Of a DNA stretch of 64,000 bases, positions 1 to 12,337 are shown in pieces. The stretch spans positions 4,755,001-4,819,000 of the forward strand of contig WUJK01000001.1 of assembly GCA_011317545.1 (NCBI GenBank). Direction: 5' to 3'. Both the position numbers and the translations under genes were made by a program. The notes beneath the pieces are model-generated. The model had not been told where the DNA came from. It did not search any database and saw only the letters and a program-made list of their open reading frames with translations. Source of the stretch: Coniella vitis. Taxonomy: Eukaryota; Ascomycota; Sordariomycetes; Diaporthales; Schizoparmaceae. The number at the start of each line of letters is the position of its first letter. The first letter of the stretch is position 1.

Positions 1-721
1 CCCCATCTCAGCCTCGATCCGCCTGCTCACACGCCCGGGCCAACCACCTGCTCCCGCCAGCACCAAAGCAAGGGACCGCACGCCATATGGCTGCCAGGAC
101 ATTTGATGGCGCCCCCTCTCCGTCGCACGCGCACCGGGGCCTGTTCTCTCCTCCGCGTCTGCTATTGCGGCTGCACTTGTGTACATAGGAGTCGGTCAAC
201 CACCCTCATGGCTGCCGGAAAAAGCTGGGAGCTTCTCCTCCCCCAGGAAAAGGCATGTCTCAGGTGATATAGGCACTCGAATCACCCGTCTCATTCATCA
301 CCATGCAGAATGGCAACACGGGCCACGGTCCATCTTGCTTTGCTGCTGTGGTTCCAGCAGATTGCTGAGGACGCGTTGCTCCAAAAGCCCCCTTTGGCTG
401 TTCACGCAGCCAGCGCGTTTCCTGGCTACCTGTCATGGCAGATGGCCAGGCACGGTTTGGGGCCCTGCAATATCCTACAGCACAGAGAGGTACTCGCAAA
501 GCAGAGGACCTGTTGCATAGTATGCATGCCACCATGACAGTGAACATAGTCAGGGCGCCTTCAGTGTGACCCCTGGCCATGTCTTGCCATACGGAGACTT
601 GCCCGGCGCTGTCAGATCTCCACCCACTAAGATCCCGTACATGACTTGTCATATTTTCTGGACCTTGTGTGTCGTTTTCTACCTACTGTACCTACATACA
701 CGTGTAGTACTCTGAGGGAAA

Positions 722-797
722 GGGGGGGGGGGCAGCAGCAGCAGCACTCGATGGATTTAGCCTTGGAGCAAGTCATCTAATCATCATCATCATCATC
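722..797. repeat. G-run followed by CAG and TCA repeats
   Basis: Eleven G (722-732) run directly into five CAG units, and a TCA microsatellite follows at about 781-797. This is simple-sequence DNA with no coding frame around it. Confidence 0.8.
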
Positions 798-3353
798 GCC
801 GCCAACGTCGACGCTCTATACTATGATACTGTTATTTGACAGCCATTCCCAAACTACGTTAGTAGTTTGGCGCATTTGCGGCGGCTCGCGCCGGCCTTGT
901 CGCACAAAAAGGAAAAAAAGTAAGCGTCTGCGCTTTCTTTTGCTCTTTCTTGCTGCGATCTTGCAACGAGACTTAGCCAACCGTCCGTGCCCTGCATAAT
1001 ACTATGTATTCGGCACCATAGTGGCGTTCGGGTCACCGCGTTGCGACGCGAACCAATTCCGCTGCTTTTTATTTTGGGGCAAGCCGCCTGAAGCAAAGAG
1101 GCCCGCCGACCTGGTCCACGTCCGAGGCGATCTGTTTTCACCCTGTGCACCCATAGGGGTAGACTGTGGGTGGCACATTCTCGAAAACCAAAACGCATTG
1201 CTTTGCCTGCGCTCCTAAGCGTTCAAAACGTTGTTTCTCGTGCAGCCTGTACTGTAGTACATGGCTGTTGCCTGCGGGATCGGAGTGTGGCTCACCCTCC
1301 CACCTCTTTTTCCCTTTCAGAAAGGTTCGCAAGCACTTCTTTTCCGGGCAAAAGAATATTTGTGCGCGCCCTTTTTCTTTTCTTCTTCCTCTTCTGTGTG
1401 TGCCTGTGTTTCGATCTGACATGTGCTCGTCACACAGATTGCAAATGGGCACGATCGACAAGGCAAACGATGCCGCAAATCACAACACAGCTCAAAACGG
1501 ATGCCACATAGCAGCAGTGATGCAGGCGCCGTTGTTGGTGTACAAAGCCTTGCGCTTGGTCTTTGCTTGCGAAAAGCTCGCCGCTCGGCGAAATCAGCAA
1601 TAAGGCCAATACTTGGAGAATTGTGAACTGACAACTTTACATAGTACCCGCAAAGCGCCATCGGCTACTAGCGGCGCGCGGCTACAGCATGAAACCCGCA
1701 ATCCGATCTACTCCCTCGTCCAAGTTTTGTCATTATGGGCTGTTGGGCGGCAAAGGGTTACTCCCAAAGAATGAGTATTTTGCTCGCCTGCAGATATCTT
1801 TTGCTGTGATGGCCCTTTCCAGCGATGACGCGCGCCCCCGCAGCACACGAGGCTGGCTATGATCAATGCGGCGCAGCAGCATCAGCAGAATCTCAGACCA
1901 TACATGGTAGTGAGACTGCTGTGAGATGCTATCTCCGATCTGGTGGCTGAATAACATTCTGACAGTGCTTGCTCAAGGTATCTCGAATGGAACTGTGGCA
2001 GCTACCATATCATGTGCATTGCAGCGGTGCATCGGCGCGCACAACTATGTACTCGACAGATGACCATGGGCCAGTCATAGGCCACAAATAGCACAACCTT
2101 GAAACGATCCTTCTGCTTTTTTTTTGTTTTGTTTTCTTGATCAGCAATGTTTCCTTTGCAGAGCACAGTATTGCAGCAGCCGAGGCCAACGTTGCTTCGG
2201 TGGTCTCCCACTATCCCCCCCCCCCACATACAAACACGCCCAATTTACTATGGTAGCAGCCGGGCCAGCAAACGGCTGCACTTGGCTTCGAAACATTTCA
2301 AACATATGCGCTCGGCTGCGGCTCGACTTCTCTAGCTTCCGGAATGCACGAGGGCCATGTGTCAACTACAGAATGACGATATGCGTGGGGGGAGAATCTC
2401 CTGTGATTTGCCAATCATATGGCATATGGATACGATCATGGCATCCAGTGAGCGGGAATTCCCTGCATGAGAGCGGTTCTGCTTTCGGTCAACTCAGCCT
2501 TTTGGCCTCTGACTCCATTTTACATCACATGGGCTGCCATAGCATCAGCGCCGCAAGTTTTAATGGTTATCACTACCATTGTTTGTGCCTCTTCATCAAT
2601 CTGCCCTTTCCATTCGATTGCAAGCACTGCGTTTTAGTATTTACTGTGCAGCGATCGGTCCGAAAATCGATCATGTGCATGGTTATATCACCACATACGC
2701 AAAATGATCTGAAGGAGAGAGTCTCCACCGGTGATGGAACAGATATCCACGGGCAGAAGCGTCGGATCCCCTCGCTTCTCTTTCCTCAAAAGATGAGAGG
2801 CAAAAAAAAAGACCCCTTGAAAGTCATCGTCAACGTGGGCAAGGGGGAAGAACGTCCATTCTTTCTCACCTACATACGCAGCCAGCCGATCGTGCTGGCA
2901 GCTTTGCTGAGTGAGCATCTTTACTCCACCAAACGGGGCCGCGGGGCTGTTGCGGATCGGGCTGCTGCGTCCAGACACATGACTGACCTCCATACATGGG
3001 ATGAAAAAGTGAGCAATCCTGTCAGATCTCACATTGACACAGCACAACGAAACCTTTTCCATTTTGGGGGTTATTTTGCGTGTGTGCGTAGGAGCTGATA
3101 GTGATATCTTTGTCATGGTGTTTGTTGCTGCTGCTGCTAGGGGGTATAATCGTATTTCACTTGGCTCGCCATTTTCTTTGCTTAGCATACCTCTTGTGTG
3201 TCTTGCTTGCATGGTCCCCATTTCCCGGGACGGGCGGATCTCGAGCCCCGTCCCTGTGCCCCGACGCTTTGTGCATGGATAGGTTGAAATATGTAGTCGA
3301 TATGTGAGATGGCGCACGCAGAGGTCGTATCATACATAACAAGCTTGTTTCTT

Positions 3354-3391
3354 GGTGTGTGTGTGTGTGTGTGTGTCTGTGTCTGTGTCTG
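3354..3391. repeat. GT/CTGT microsatellite
   Basis: This is a perfect GT dinucleotide run that becomes interrupted by GTCT units towards its right end. It lies in non-coding sequence. Confidence 0.85.
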
Positions 3392-3654
3392 TATTTTGGC
3401 CTTCTCTTCTCACCTCGTGTCTACCATACATAAGAGTGCACACCGCATCCTATACTATGTAAAACTCTGGGTGAAATACGCGAGAACGAGGGAGGAGTGG
3501 GCGCCCCTCTCCCGATCCGGTTCCGTTCCTGAGCAGGGTTCAAGTCACGGACCGAAGCTGCAGGTGGGGAGGGGAGGGGGGAGAGTTTCCACCCCGATTC
3601 ATACATGGGGCTAAATCTTTATAGGTAAGTTTTTTTTTTTTTGTTTTTGTTTTT

Positions 3655-3756
3655 GGGCCCGCTACCGAGTGCTGCTGCCGCTGTTGGCGTTTGACTTTTT
3701 TTTTTTTTTTTTGGGCCCGCTACCGGGTGCTGCTGCCGCTGTTGGCGTTTGACTTT
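3655..3756. repeat. Tandem duplication of a 58-bp unit
   Basis: Two copies start with GGGCCCGCTACCG, at 3655 and 3713. The 44-bp cores differ at one position only (CCGAGTG against CCGGGTG), and each is followed by a T-run. A GGT repeat follows at 3771-3794. The near identity points to a recent duplication, probably by slippage between the T-runs. Confidence 0.9.
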
Positions 3757-4432
3757 TTCTTTTTGTTTTTGTGGTGGTGGTGGTGGTGGTGGTGAAGATT
3801 TCTTATCTTCTTTCTGGATTTTGACGATGTGTGGTCATAGTAGTGAAGTATACATAAGTAGTAGATAGATGGGGTCTAAGCGGGCAGTGGGGAAAGATTT
3901 GTGAGATTGGGTTCATCATGCTCCTCCGATGCAAACAAAAAGGGTAAGTATATAGAAGCGGGGTCTTGTGTGTGTGCGGGAAAGGGGAGGCATGATGATG
4001 GGGTCGCGATGGATCGATAATAGATCGATGTGTGAGAATGTTCGAGAGAGATAAGATACTTGTTTACTATTGTTTGTTGTATAGAGATGTACGCACGCTT
4101 TCATGGATTGCGGGGATCGGACGACGAAACAAACCAAGGAGGAGACAAGAAACAAAAACAAACCAGATTAAATCAAGCAGATATGAGAGAGAAAAAAAAA
4201 GGCCAAATTGGGAGATGTTGACATTGGCGATATTCACATTACGGGTTACAGGTTCAGAGGAGAGTTGGAAAGACTTTTGGTTAGCGATCGATCCATCTTG
4301 CGAGGTTTGAAGTATGAGCACGAGATTGATGAGTTGCTGCTGCTGCTGCTTTACAGTAGACGGTAATACTACAATCATGCCGGCCTGTCATGTCTGTCTG
4401 GCTGGCTGTCTGTGTGTCCAAGTCAGTCAGAT

Positions 4433-4459
4433 GATGGGCGATGGGCGATGGGCGATGGA
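4433..4459. repeat. GATGGGC heptanucleotide repeat
   Basis: At least three perfect 7-bp units are followed by a partial one. No gene is visible nearby. Confidence 0.8.
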
Positions 4460-4799
4460 TCATGGATGCGTATCCCACCCATCAACTGTCTATGATGCTG
4501 TTTTCACCAAGGTGATGGATTGCTGCTATTGCAGATTTGGATATGTCATTTTCTGTGGCAATGGGAGGGAGGAAGGGTTCAATCATCCTCCTCTAATAGT
4601 ATACACCAGATACTACTACTACAAGTACTACTATGTAAAAGCAAGCAGCAAAGCAAAGCAAAACCAAAAAACAACAAGCATTGTCTACATAAACATAGTA
4701 TGCATATCATCGCCGGGACCCACAAGCCGTCGGCCGGAACTTGATGGAAGCCCCTCCCCCTTCTCTCGAAAAGCAGATCTGTCAGATTTTCTGGGGTCC

Positions 4800-4818
4800 T
4801 TTTTTTTTTTTTTTTTTT
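4800..4818. repeat. Long T-run
   Basis: Nineteen consecutive T interrupt otherwise mixed sequence. Similar but shorter T or A runs occur near 3631, 3699, 7981, 9717 and 10619. Confidence 0.9.
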
Positions 4819-5366
4819 ATTCTCATTTCTCTCTCCTTCCCCGGCCCACACCTACTCGACGAGAGGAAATGCCAGGTCTGGCCTTGCTCTCGTAGATTTC
4901 TTGCTTTCTTCTTCTTCTGGCTTGCCATGTACTTACATGTACCATCTGGGATGCACGAGGATGGATGCAAGTAACCAAAGCCTTGGTGGGGGGAAAGGAG
5001 GGAAGCGTGCGTCGGTATCGAGGGGGCAAACGGACGGATGGATCAGCTGGAGCAGAGAATTTGCAAAGGTGACAAGTGTGAGTCCAGACCTGGACGGAAA
5101 GGAAGACGTTTGTTGCAATGATTCATCTCTCTCCACGTCAGACCTGTCAAAGAAAGAACGGAGAAAGAGAAGGAAAGAAGACCGTTTGACAGGCATTGGT
5201 TGATGATTGATTGGCTGCCCCTCAGCCACTGCTCCTTCGTAGTGTATATAATCCAGGAATGATGACAAGTGTCACGTATTATAATGAGAAAATGTGGAAG
5301 GCTAATTCAACGGTCTTGCATGGAGAGATGCTCTTTCAAGTAATCTCATTGGTGGGGAATATAGAT

Positions 5367-5400
<34 letters not shown>
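5367..5400. repeat. CAG trinucleotide repeat
   Basis: About eleven perfect CAG units are followed by imperfect CAA units. One forward frame would encode polyglutamine, but the surrounding open frame (5211-5582) has no recognisable domain, so I treat it as non-coding. Confidence 0.85.
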
Positions 5401-5402
<2 letters not shown>

Positions 5403-5982
5403 CAACAACAACCACATCCCAGTGGAACGATATTCAGTGGCTGTTTTCGATTCATGTGTTGGCTGGCGTTTCCTTTCCCCCCCTGTCTTTTCAGACATCT
5501 CGTTGGCTGCACTTGGACTCTGAGAACGGCCTTTTTCCTTTTTTCTTTAGTCTCGCAGAACAATGACATGGCGAACAGATAGATGCCCGTGCAGCCCGAC
5601 AAAGATTAGCGAGATCGGGAAGTGGGACGGTGATACTTGAGTGGTGTTTACGTCGGGTTCGTACTCGATACTATGGGCTGTGTATGTACGGGGGAAAAGG
5701 TACGGTGATGTGATGATAGTGTTGTGTAATAACAATATTCCTCGGCCGGGTTTGAAGTGAAGTTGCCAAGTGGTTCGAGGCCAAAACACCACTCATGGAG
5801 TTTTGATGATGAGCACCACACTGCTTACAAGGACCACATACTATGAAGTCGATCAGATGGCAGGGAAGATGCAGCTCAGATCCAGCAGAGATGGGCGATG
5901 GCAGGTGCAAGGGTAGAAGGAAGGTGGGGGCGGTGGTTGATAAAGCAGCTTCCTTGTTTGCCCAGGCTTGCGAAAGCTCGCG

Positions 5983-6418
5983 TACTATGTAAGTACTATG
6001 TAGATCCTCCTGGGGCTCTTGGCTTGATAGGGATACCCTGGGATGCCAGTAGTCAGGAGACCCAACCGCCCGACAAGCCAGGCTACTATGTACAAGGACA
6101 CAATAAGTGGGGAGTGCAGCGCATGTGAGGTTCAGAATATTATCCATCACCTGACCAGACCTGACTTTGGATACATAGCATACTACTATGTATGTAACCT
6201 TCCACCGCCGCATTTGGCGGCCCTCGTAATCATCTACATGGTAAAGAAACCGAAGGAATCGTAACCATGATGACAGTTGCTTCGAGGCGGCTTTTTGGCG
6301 TCGGAGACGGCGTCGAGAACGGGAATGCAAAATGGATCCTTGGGAGTACTACTATGATGGTACAATACAGAGTATGTGGAGACTTGTCGTGGCACTTTTG
6401 ACCACTAAGTACTATGTA
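5983..6418. repeat. Cluster of five TACTATGTA motifs
   Basis: Exact TACTATGTA copies start at 5983, 5994, 6084, 6184 and 6410, all in the same orientation. A related TACTATG lies at 6350. The first two copies are 11 bp apart, close to one helical turn. This is the densest cluster of this 9-mer in the window. The function is unknown; binding sites for a DNA-binding protein or leftovers of a short dispersed repeat are both possible. Confidence 0.75.
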
Positions 6419-6981
6419 CTACTTGTACATACACAGTAGTTAATGTACCAAAGTATAGAGTACTTCACGATGACTTTGCAAGAGATGTGGCTGAGCAAAT
6501 GTTGCTAGCCACATGGGTACACTGTGGCACTGCACTTCGACCATTCTGCACTCTGTATGATACAGAATATAGGGTATACAGTATACAGTGCTGCATACCA
6601 CGCCCGAACGACGCTCGTCAACGTCAAGGACAACGGGCATTCTGTCACATTCTGTCGTCTTTTTACAACTCGACAGTCTACAGTATGTGACAGGACCGCC
6701 GCCTGCGATGCGAGAGCGTGGGGGGCTCTGCTTCTTTTTGTTGTTGTTTTTTTTTGGACCTCTCTCTCTGTGAGTTCCCAAATCTCATCATCCTCATTTC
6801 CACCGGCATCATTGCTCAGTCATCGAATATCACGACTCACCGCCACGGCTTCAGCCAAAAGGCCAAGGCCCAAGGCTCTAGGCTCAAGGCGCCTTGGCAC
6901 TGGCCCTGCGTGCCGTGCCTTGCCCCAGCTGTTACATGAGGCCCCACGCCACGCCCTGCCTTCTGGGCCCCTGACAGCCAC

Positions 6982-7020
6982 AGCACACAGCACACAGCAC
7001 ACAGCACACAGCACACAGCA
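6982..7020. repeat. CAGCACA heptanucleotide repeat
   Basis: About five perfect copies of a 7-bp unit end directly at an ACTATGTA motif (7020-7027). Confidence 0.85.
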
Positions 7021-8330
7021 CTATGTAGACAGCCACAGCAGACGCCTGAACTGGCGGCTACTTCCGCTGCAACTCGGCTCGGGGAATCGCCCCGTCCCTG
7101 CAAGACTCGGTGACCCATCAAAATAACTCGACCTCAAGTCGCCGACGCGGGACAGCGCTGTCGCCATCACCACCTCCCCCAGCAGCGCCTCTCGCTACTA
7201 TATCACCACTTGTGGTATGAATCATGGTAGAGAGCTGCATCATAGTAGTCGGTTCACAGCCCGCAAGACGTGACGGGAATTTATATTACAGGGCTTCACA
7301 CACTCTCTCGCTCTCGTCACCACCACCACCACCACCGCCAACATTGCACCATGTAAATCTGCGAGACGGATCTTTGCGCTCAATACGAAACAAGGCTCGA
7401 CTTTATTCGTGGTACCAGGCCCATCTCTGCGGCCATGGGCCCAAGACATGGTGTGTTTTGGGGGGGAGTCAATCTCCCAAGTCCCCCAGCCTCTCGTCAC
7501 ATGGAGAGCGCAGACTCTTGCCATGTTTCCAGCCCCAGCCAGATTCCTTCTCTCCCTCTCTGCATTCTGTTTCTGTTTCTTTTCTTTGTTTGCTTGCCTT
7601 TCCTTACACAGTACCCTCCATGCCACGTTGACCGTATACTAGGTACATGGTACATACAGAGTAGTATGCAAAATCCAAAACATATGCGCCGAAATGCCGG
7701 GTCAGTGCTAATAAGCGACTTGCAACTAACTACTAAAAGAGGCTCCACAACCCACGCCTGTCCCTTGCGCTCTCGAATTCTGCAGGTCATTGGGGCAAGA
7801 GAGAGATCACCAAAAACGGATGTCGCGCACAGGAAAATGGATCCTCCTCGAGCCGGAAGAAACCAGGGCTTGGGGCTCGAACAAGGGGTGGGGGGGTGGT
7901 TGGGCCAGCCAGGGTGGTCGCCCACGAGTACACCTTGGGGGGGGGCTTCTCCCCCATCGCCCCTCACCCTGGGCGGAGGTTTTTTTTTTTTTCTTTCTGA
8001 GGAGCTCAAAACAGAGCGCGAGAGAGCGAGAGCCAGACGAGCCGGAGCCCTGGAGCACACCGCATTCGTCAACCCCGCTCCCCCTCTCTCCCCAGGTCCC
8101 GATCTCAAATCGCACCTCGAGTCCCCAGCGATCTCCTGGGATCTCGGAGCCAACAGCCGTTTGCAGGCTGTCCGGAGCAGCCGGGACAAAGAGGCCGGTG
8201 CTTGCAACCCAAGGAGCCTGGCCTGGCTGCATCGGCAGATGATATGTCTTACGGGGCGCGCACGCGCTCGCACGCGCATATACACCATGTGCAACATTTT
8301 CACATTATCATTGACATATCATCGTGTGTC

Positions 8331-8351
8331 AAGAGAGAGAGAGAGAGACCA

Positions 8352-8383
<32 letters not shown>

Positions 8384-8388
8384 GGGGG
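8331..8388. repeat. GA repeat, then A25 and G13
   Basis: A GA dinucleotide run is followed by CC, then 25 A (8351-8375) directly joined to 13 G (8376-8388). The plus strand is purine-only for most of about 58 bp. Such tracts can form triplexes or stall polymerases, and they are also prone to assembly length errors. Confidence 0.9.
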
Positions 8389-8635
8389 CTCAGATCCCAG
8401 GACATGTGATAAGTGTGTTGAACCCCTCCGCCCCCGTTCCATCCGGTACATGGACGACTTGACTTCTTTTTCTTTTTTTCTTTTTTTCCTTCTTCTCTCT
8501 CTCTCTCTTAGGACCCGCGCGCGAGCAAGTTGGGGGTTGCAGGGAGGCTTCTGGAAGCCTGCCCCGGCAAAAGCATCGTTGACAGACAACACACACTGCA
8601 GAGAGTCACACAACTATAATCTCGAGACAAGCGGT

Positions 8636-8665
<30 letters not shown>
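8636..8665. repeat. CAG trinucleotide repeat
   Basis: About ten CAG units sit in sequence with no supported gene. Confidence 0.85.
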
Positions 8666-8666
<1 letters not shown>

Positions 8667-9911
8667 GAGGAAATTTGACAAAACGGACTGCTACATCCTG
8701 CATTACATTGTCATTTGATTAGTACGTCCAGGAGAAGATCAGAAAAAAAGAATGCAAAGGAAAAAATGACAGATGCAAAGGAGACCTAAAACGCCCAAGG
8801 ACCCCCCCCCAAGGTGTCACGGATTCAGCAAACACAATGCTATGGACGCACGCACGCACGCACACAACCTCTCCCTCGTTCGCTTGCTCTCTCTGTGTGT
8901 GTATTTTTCCAGACGAGGTAACCCCCTCGGTGATGCTATTATCAATGTCATATCTCACTTGCTTTGCTGCAATTCAACCATTGCTACAAGAACAAAAAGA
9001 ACAAGTAAAAGTACTATATGCACATGTTTTGTGCTTCATGGCTACATGAAATCAGCGGGATCAATGTGGAGTAAACAAATAAATACGTTACTATACTGTG
9101 ATGTACAAACAAGGGGCAAAATTGATGGTCATTATATATTGTGACTGTACCTAAACAAACACTCAGACCACATACACACAAACACACACAAAAAGCTACA
9201 TAGTAGAAGTGTTTCTTGTTATTGAAAAACCCTGCAATGATCCTTTAATTGCTTGCTTGCTTGCTTGCGCGCGCGTGTTTTATGTAGGGTTCTTTGTTGC
9301 TGAGTTGTCAAAGATATCTTTAGTTGCCCTCATTTCTTTTTTCCATCAGATGTGGAGTTGTAGTAATTTACTCTCCTGTTTTGGATCGTTTTTTTTTTCC
9401 TTGTTCTTCCTCTTTCCTCTCCCTTTACTGGGACTGTTTCCGTGTGGTTATCTCTTGCAATTCAGATACTGACTCTTGATAGCTAAACTGTTGTACTCTT
9501 CAACACAAAGCAGGAAGAGAGTTTTACAGAAAAAAAGAAAAAACTATAAAAAAAACAATAAAAAATACTACAAAATAAAAACTGATGATTCCACATTTTA
9601 CTATATGCGTTCTATCTTTTCTTTTGGTTTAGCTACATGTACGGGGGAATATTTCAAAGCTCCGAGGCCCCTTCTCCCATGCAACAAATGACGTACAGAT
9701 TTCTCATAAAACTCTTTTTTTTTTTTTTTCAAATACTCATGTGTCTAAAAAGAAAGGAAAGGAATGATGACAGTCCAAACAAATAAGCGGTGACTGAACT
9801 AATGTAATGTAATGCACTGGAATCGACAGCCTCCCCCCCACCCCCTCCCCATCTTCTTCTGGCCACGCACGTGAGAAAGGGGGAAAAAGAAAAAATAAAA
9901 CAAAAAAAAAA

Positions 9912-9937
9912 GTGACAGTGACAGTGACAGTGACAGT
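9912..9937. repeat. GTGACA hexanucleotide repeat
   Basis: Four perfect GTGACA units plus a partial copy follow an A-run. Confidence 0.85.
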
Positions 9938-11713
9938 TGAGTAAAAAGTGGCAGACAGAGTTACATACATAGATAGCATGTATCATCCGGCTTTGGAAGC
10001 CGGACGATCCCCGGTGCAGACTTTTTTTTGGTGGTTTGTTGTCATATACTATGTATAGAAGGGGGGGGGGGCGAAAAGAAACAGCAACAAAAGCAAAAGC
10101 TGGCTGGCGAGGGGTGTATATTATTGCTAGACGCGCAAAGACAATTAAAAAATATATATATGATAATTAAGCATTCGGTACTTCATACATGGTAAAGGAT
10201 AGAGTGGGGTGAGAGAGGAAAGGGAAAAAAAAAATAAAAGGGAAAAGAAAAAGAAGAAAAAAAGAAAGACAAGCGCGATGGATGGCAGTTGTAGTGACAT
10301 GCCGCCCGCCTGCCCGCCTGTACCACCCCCGGGGGGGGAGGGGGAAGGAAGATCAAAGCGGTCTGTCTCCCGGAAACTCGGGTCCTTGGGGAGTGGGGGG
10401 CTTATTGTTTTCATCGCTTAGTATGTGCATGTGCTCTGGACTGGAAAAGAAAAAGAAAGCAGACAGAGCAAGGGACGAAAAGAAAAAAGAGAGGAAAAAA
10501 AAAGAGTTCGTCTGGTTTACGCAGATTTGCTGGATAGGCGAGTGCCTTCCTGCCTCGCCTATCGGGCAGGGAGGGTTACATGGTTCCCTCCAGAGCAGCA
10601 TGGCTAGATCTATCTCTTTTTTTTTTCCCCAACTACTATGAGAGTGTGGGCCCGCCCCTCTCTCTTACATACTATGTTCATGGTAGTAATGGAGGAGTGG
10701 GTGATGGTGAGCTGCAGGTTGACTTGACTTGCAACCCAGCCCTTGTATCAGATAGGCTTTGAAAATCCTGCATAGTACAACCACACACAAGAACGGGTTG
10801 GGAAAAACGACAAATACGGCAACTTGTGCGCGTAACCGAGTCCTTGGGCCCCATCGATCGATTAGGTGGGCAAGAGAGAGAGGGGAGGGTGCTTGCTCCC
10901 CCATGCAGCATCGCATCCTTGCCTGCATTGTGCTTCTTTGACGTGAGCTATCGCTTTTTCTTCTTCTTCTTCTCTCTCTTGTTGTTTGAAGGCCTTTGGT
11001 AGTCCATTTGTACGCCAAAGTGAGGAGAATCTCATATGGTCGGTCCAGGTGGAGGGGGGGGGGACGTGCCAGCGGAAAAGATCCCCGGAGAGACGTCCAT
11101 CAGGGTGTCATTGTCTCTCGAGGGGTCTGCTCGTTGGCCGGTGGCTGGTCGCGCGCGCTGGTCGAAGGCGTTTGGTAAAGTGGTCCAAGGTGGCATAAAG
11201 TCACCTAACATCTCACTTCTCAGAAAAAATAAAGGAAAAACAAAGGTGTAGAGATGCGCTTTGTTCTTCTTGCAATAGGACCGAGTCGCCTCTGATCATC
11301 AGGTCATTACCATCCGTCGCCAACGTGTTCGTAGTTTTAGCCGAGTGGCGCGAGACATGGTCTTGAAGTCAACATGAAAACCGTAGCGAGGAAGCGCAGA
11401 AAAAGAAGGGAAAAAAATAGAGCAGTCTCCCATTTCTCGAAATTTCATGGATCATCCACGTTAAAGGAGAAAAGTGAAAGTGTTTGCGCCCGCGCCCGCC
11501 AAGGAAATCCTTGTGAAGCTAACCGGGTAGCGAGAGAGGGGGGGTTTTTTTTTTAGTGAGTTTCCGGGACGGGCCGCCTCGTTCGCTCGCTTTGGCACCA
11601 CGCTTTTTCTTAGCGGGCAGGACATGGTTGGCCAATGCTTTGTGACTTGTATGAGAGACAGTATTGAGGAGAAGTGATCGACCATCTACAGGTTTGTTGG
11701 TCGCATGCCAGCA

Positions 11714-12337
11714 TTACGCAATCGAGTAGGAAGCGCGATACTCGGCATGGAAGCCAGAGTTTCGCATCGCAAACGCCCAGTAGGTGACGTCGAACAGGCT
11801 GTCTAATTCCAATACGAATTGCTCCTCGTTCTTCGTTGTTTCGGGGAAAAGGTACCCACAGAATGACGCTGTCGCACGTTTTCTCATCTAGACTCTCGAA
11901 AGAAAGGAAAGAAGGGTGTCTTTGAAATCAAGACACTGACAATACTATGTAGCATCAGCACTGAAACCAATGGCTGGCTACACAAACAAATGCACCGTAT
12001 CTGATCGATAAGTCAGATCCAGCAGCAAAAAAGAGAATTCAATCATTTCCCGAGATTGTCTTGCTCCATTGTATGGCGCGATTAGTAGCCTGACTCTAGG
12101 GCTGTTTTCTGAGACCTCGCGCAAGAGATCATCAGACCTGGATGGTTCAGCATCAGACTGTCTCAAAAAGGGGGGGGGGGAAGAAAAAGGAAAGCCAGAT
12201 CCGGTCGCCTGGGACACAACAGCTTTCTGAGTCTGGAGAAAGCAAGATGAGATATGTGTGCTGAGCCGCTTGAACCATGGCGCGTATCCCAAACACTCAA
12301 CAAACTGTTGAAACTTTTGCGATGGCTCGTGTAGCAT
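11714..12337 (-). pseudogene. Possible two-exon relic or small gene, function unknown
   Basis: Two minus-strand frames look protein-like. The upstream one (ATG at 12337, in-frame stop just before it) encodes a 119-aa frame with segments such as KFQQFVECLGYAPWFKRLS and RVRLLIAPYNGARQSREM. The downstream frame (11887-11714, 57 codons) encodes EEQFVLELDSLFDVTYWAFA and ends in TAA. A splice from GTGCAT within the first frame to TCTAG just before 11887 would join them in the same phase. I cannot assign a family. The poly-C run inside the first frame (about 12170-12180) and the lack of flanking exons suggest a decayed gene. It could equally be chance open frames; confidence is low. Confidence 0.3.

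Larger units (their letters stand above)
1..11713. other. Gene-poor region, no supported gene
   Basis: I see no conserved protein domain on either strand and no chain of exons with matching phases. Open frames of up to about 320 codons occur, but their translations are rich in Cys, Ser, His and homopolymers and run through simple repeats, so I treat them as chance. The stretch carries many microsatellites (GT, CAG, GGT, GA, GTGACA), long A, T and G runs, and at least twelve copies of TACTATGTA or its complement. It could contain long non-coding transcripts or the control region of a gene lying to the left of the window. Nothing in the sequence alone decides this. Confidence 0.6.

Noticed and set aside
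2124..3098. 324-codon plus-strand frame
   Set aside because: The translation is Cys/His/Ser-rich with no domain, crosses a C-run and an A-run, and has no supporting splice or start context.
6885..6896. 12-bp palindrome CAAGGCGCCTTG as an operator
   Set aside because: It is a single copy within a run of related CCAAGG words, with no gene near it to regulate.
7435..8409. 324-codon plus-strand frame
   Set aside because: It runs through homopolymers and the GA/A25/G13 tract (encoding poly-Lys and poly-Gly); no domain is visible, and an antisense frame of similar length overlaps it.
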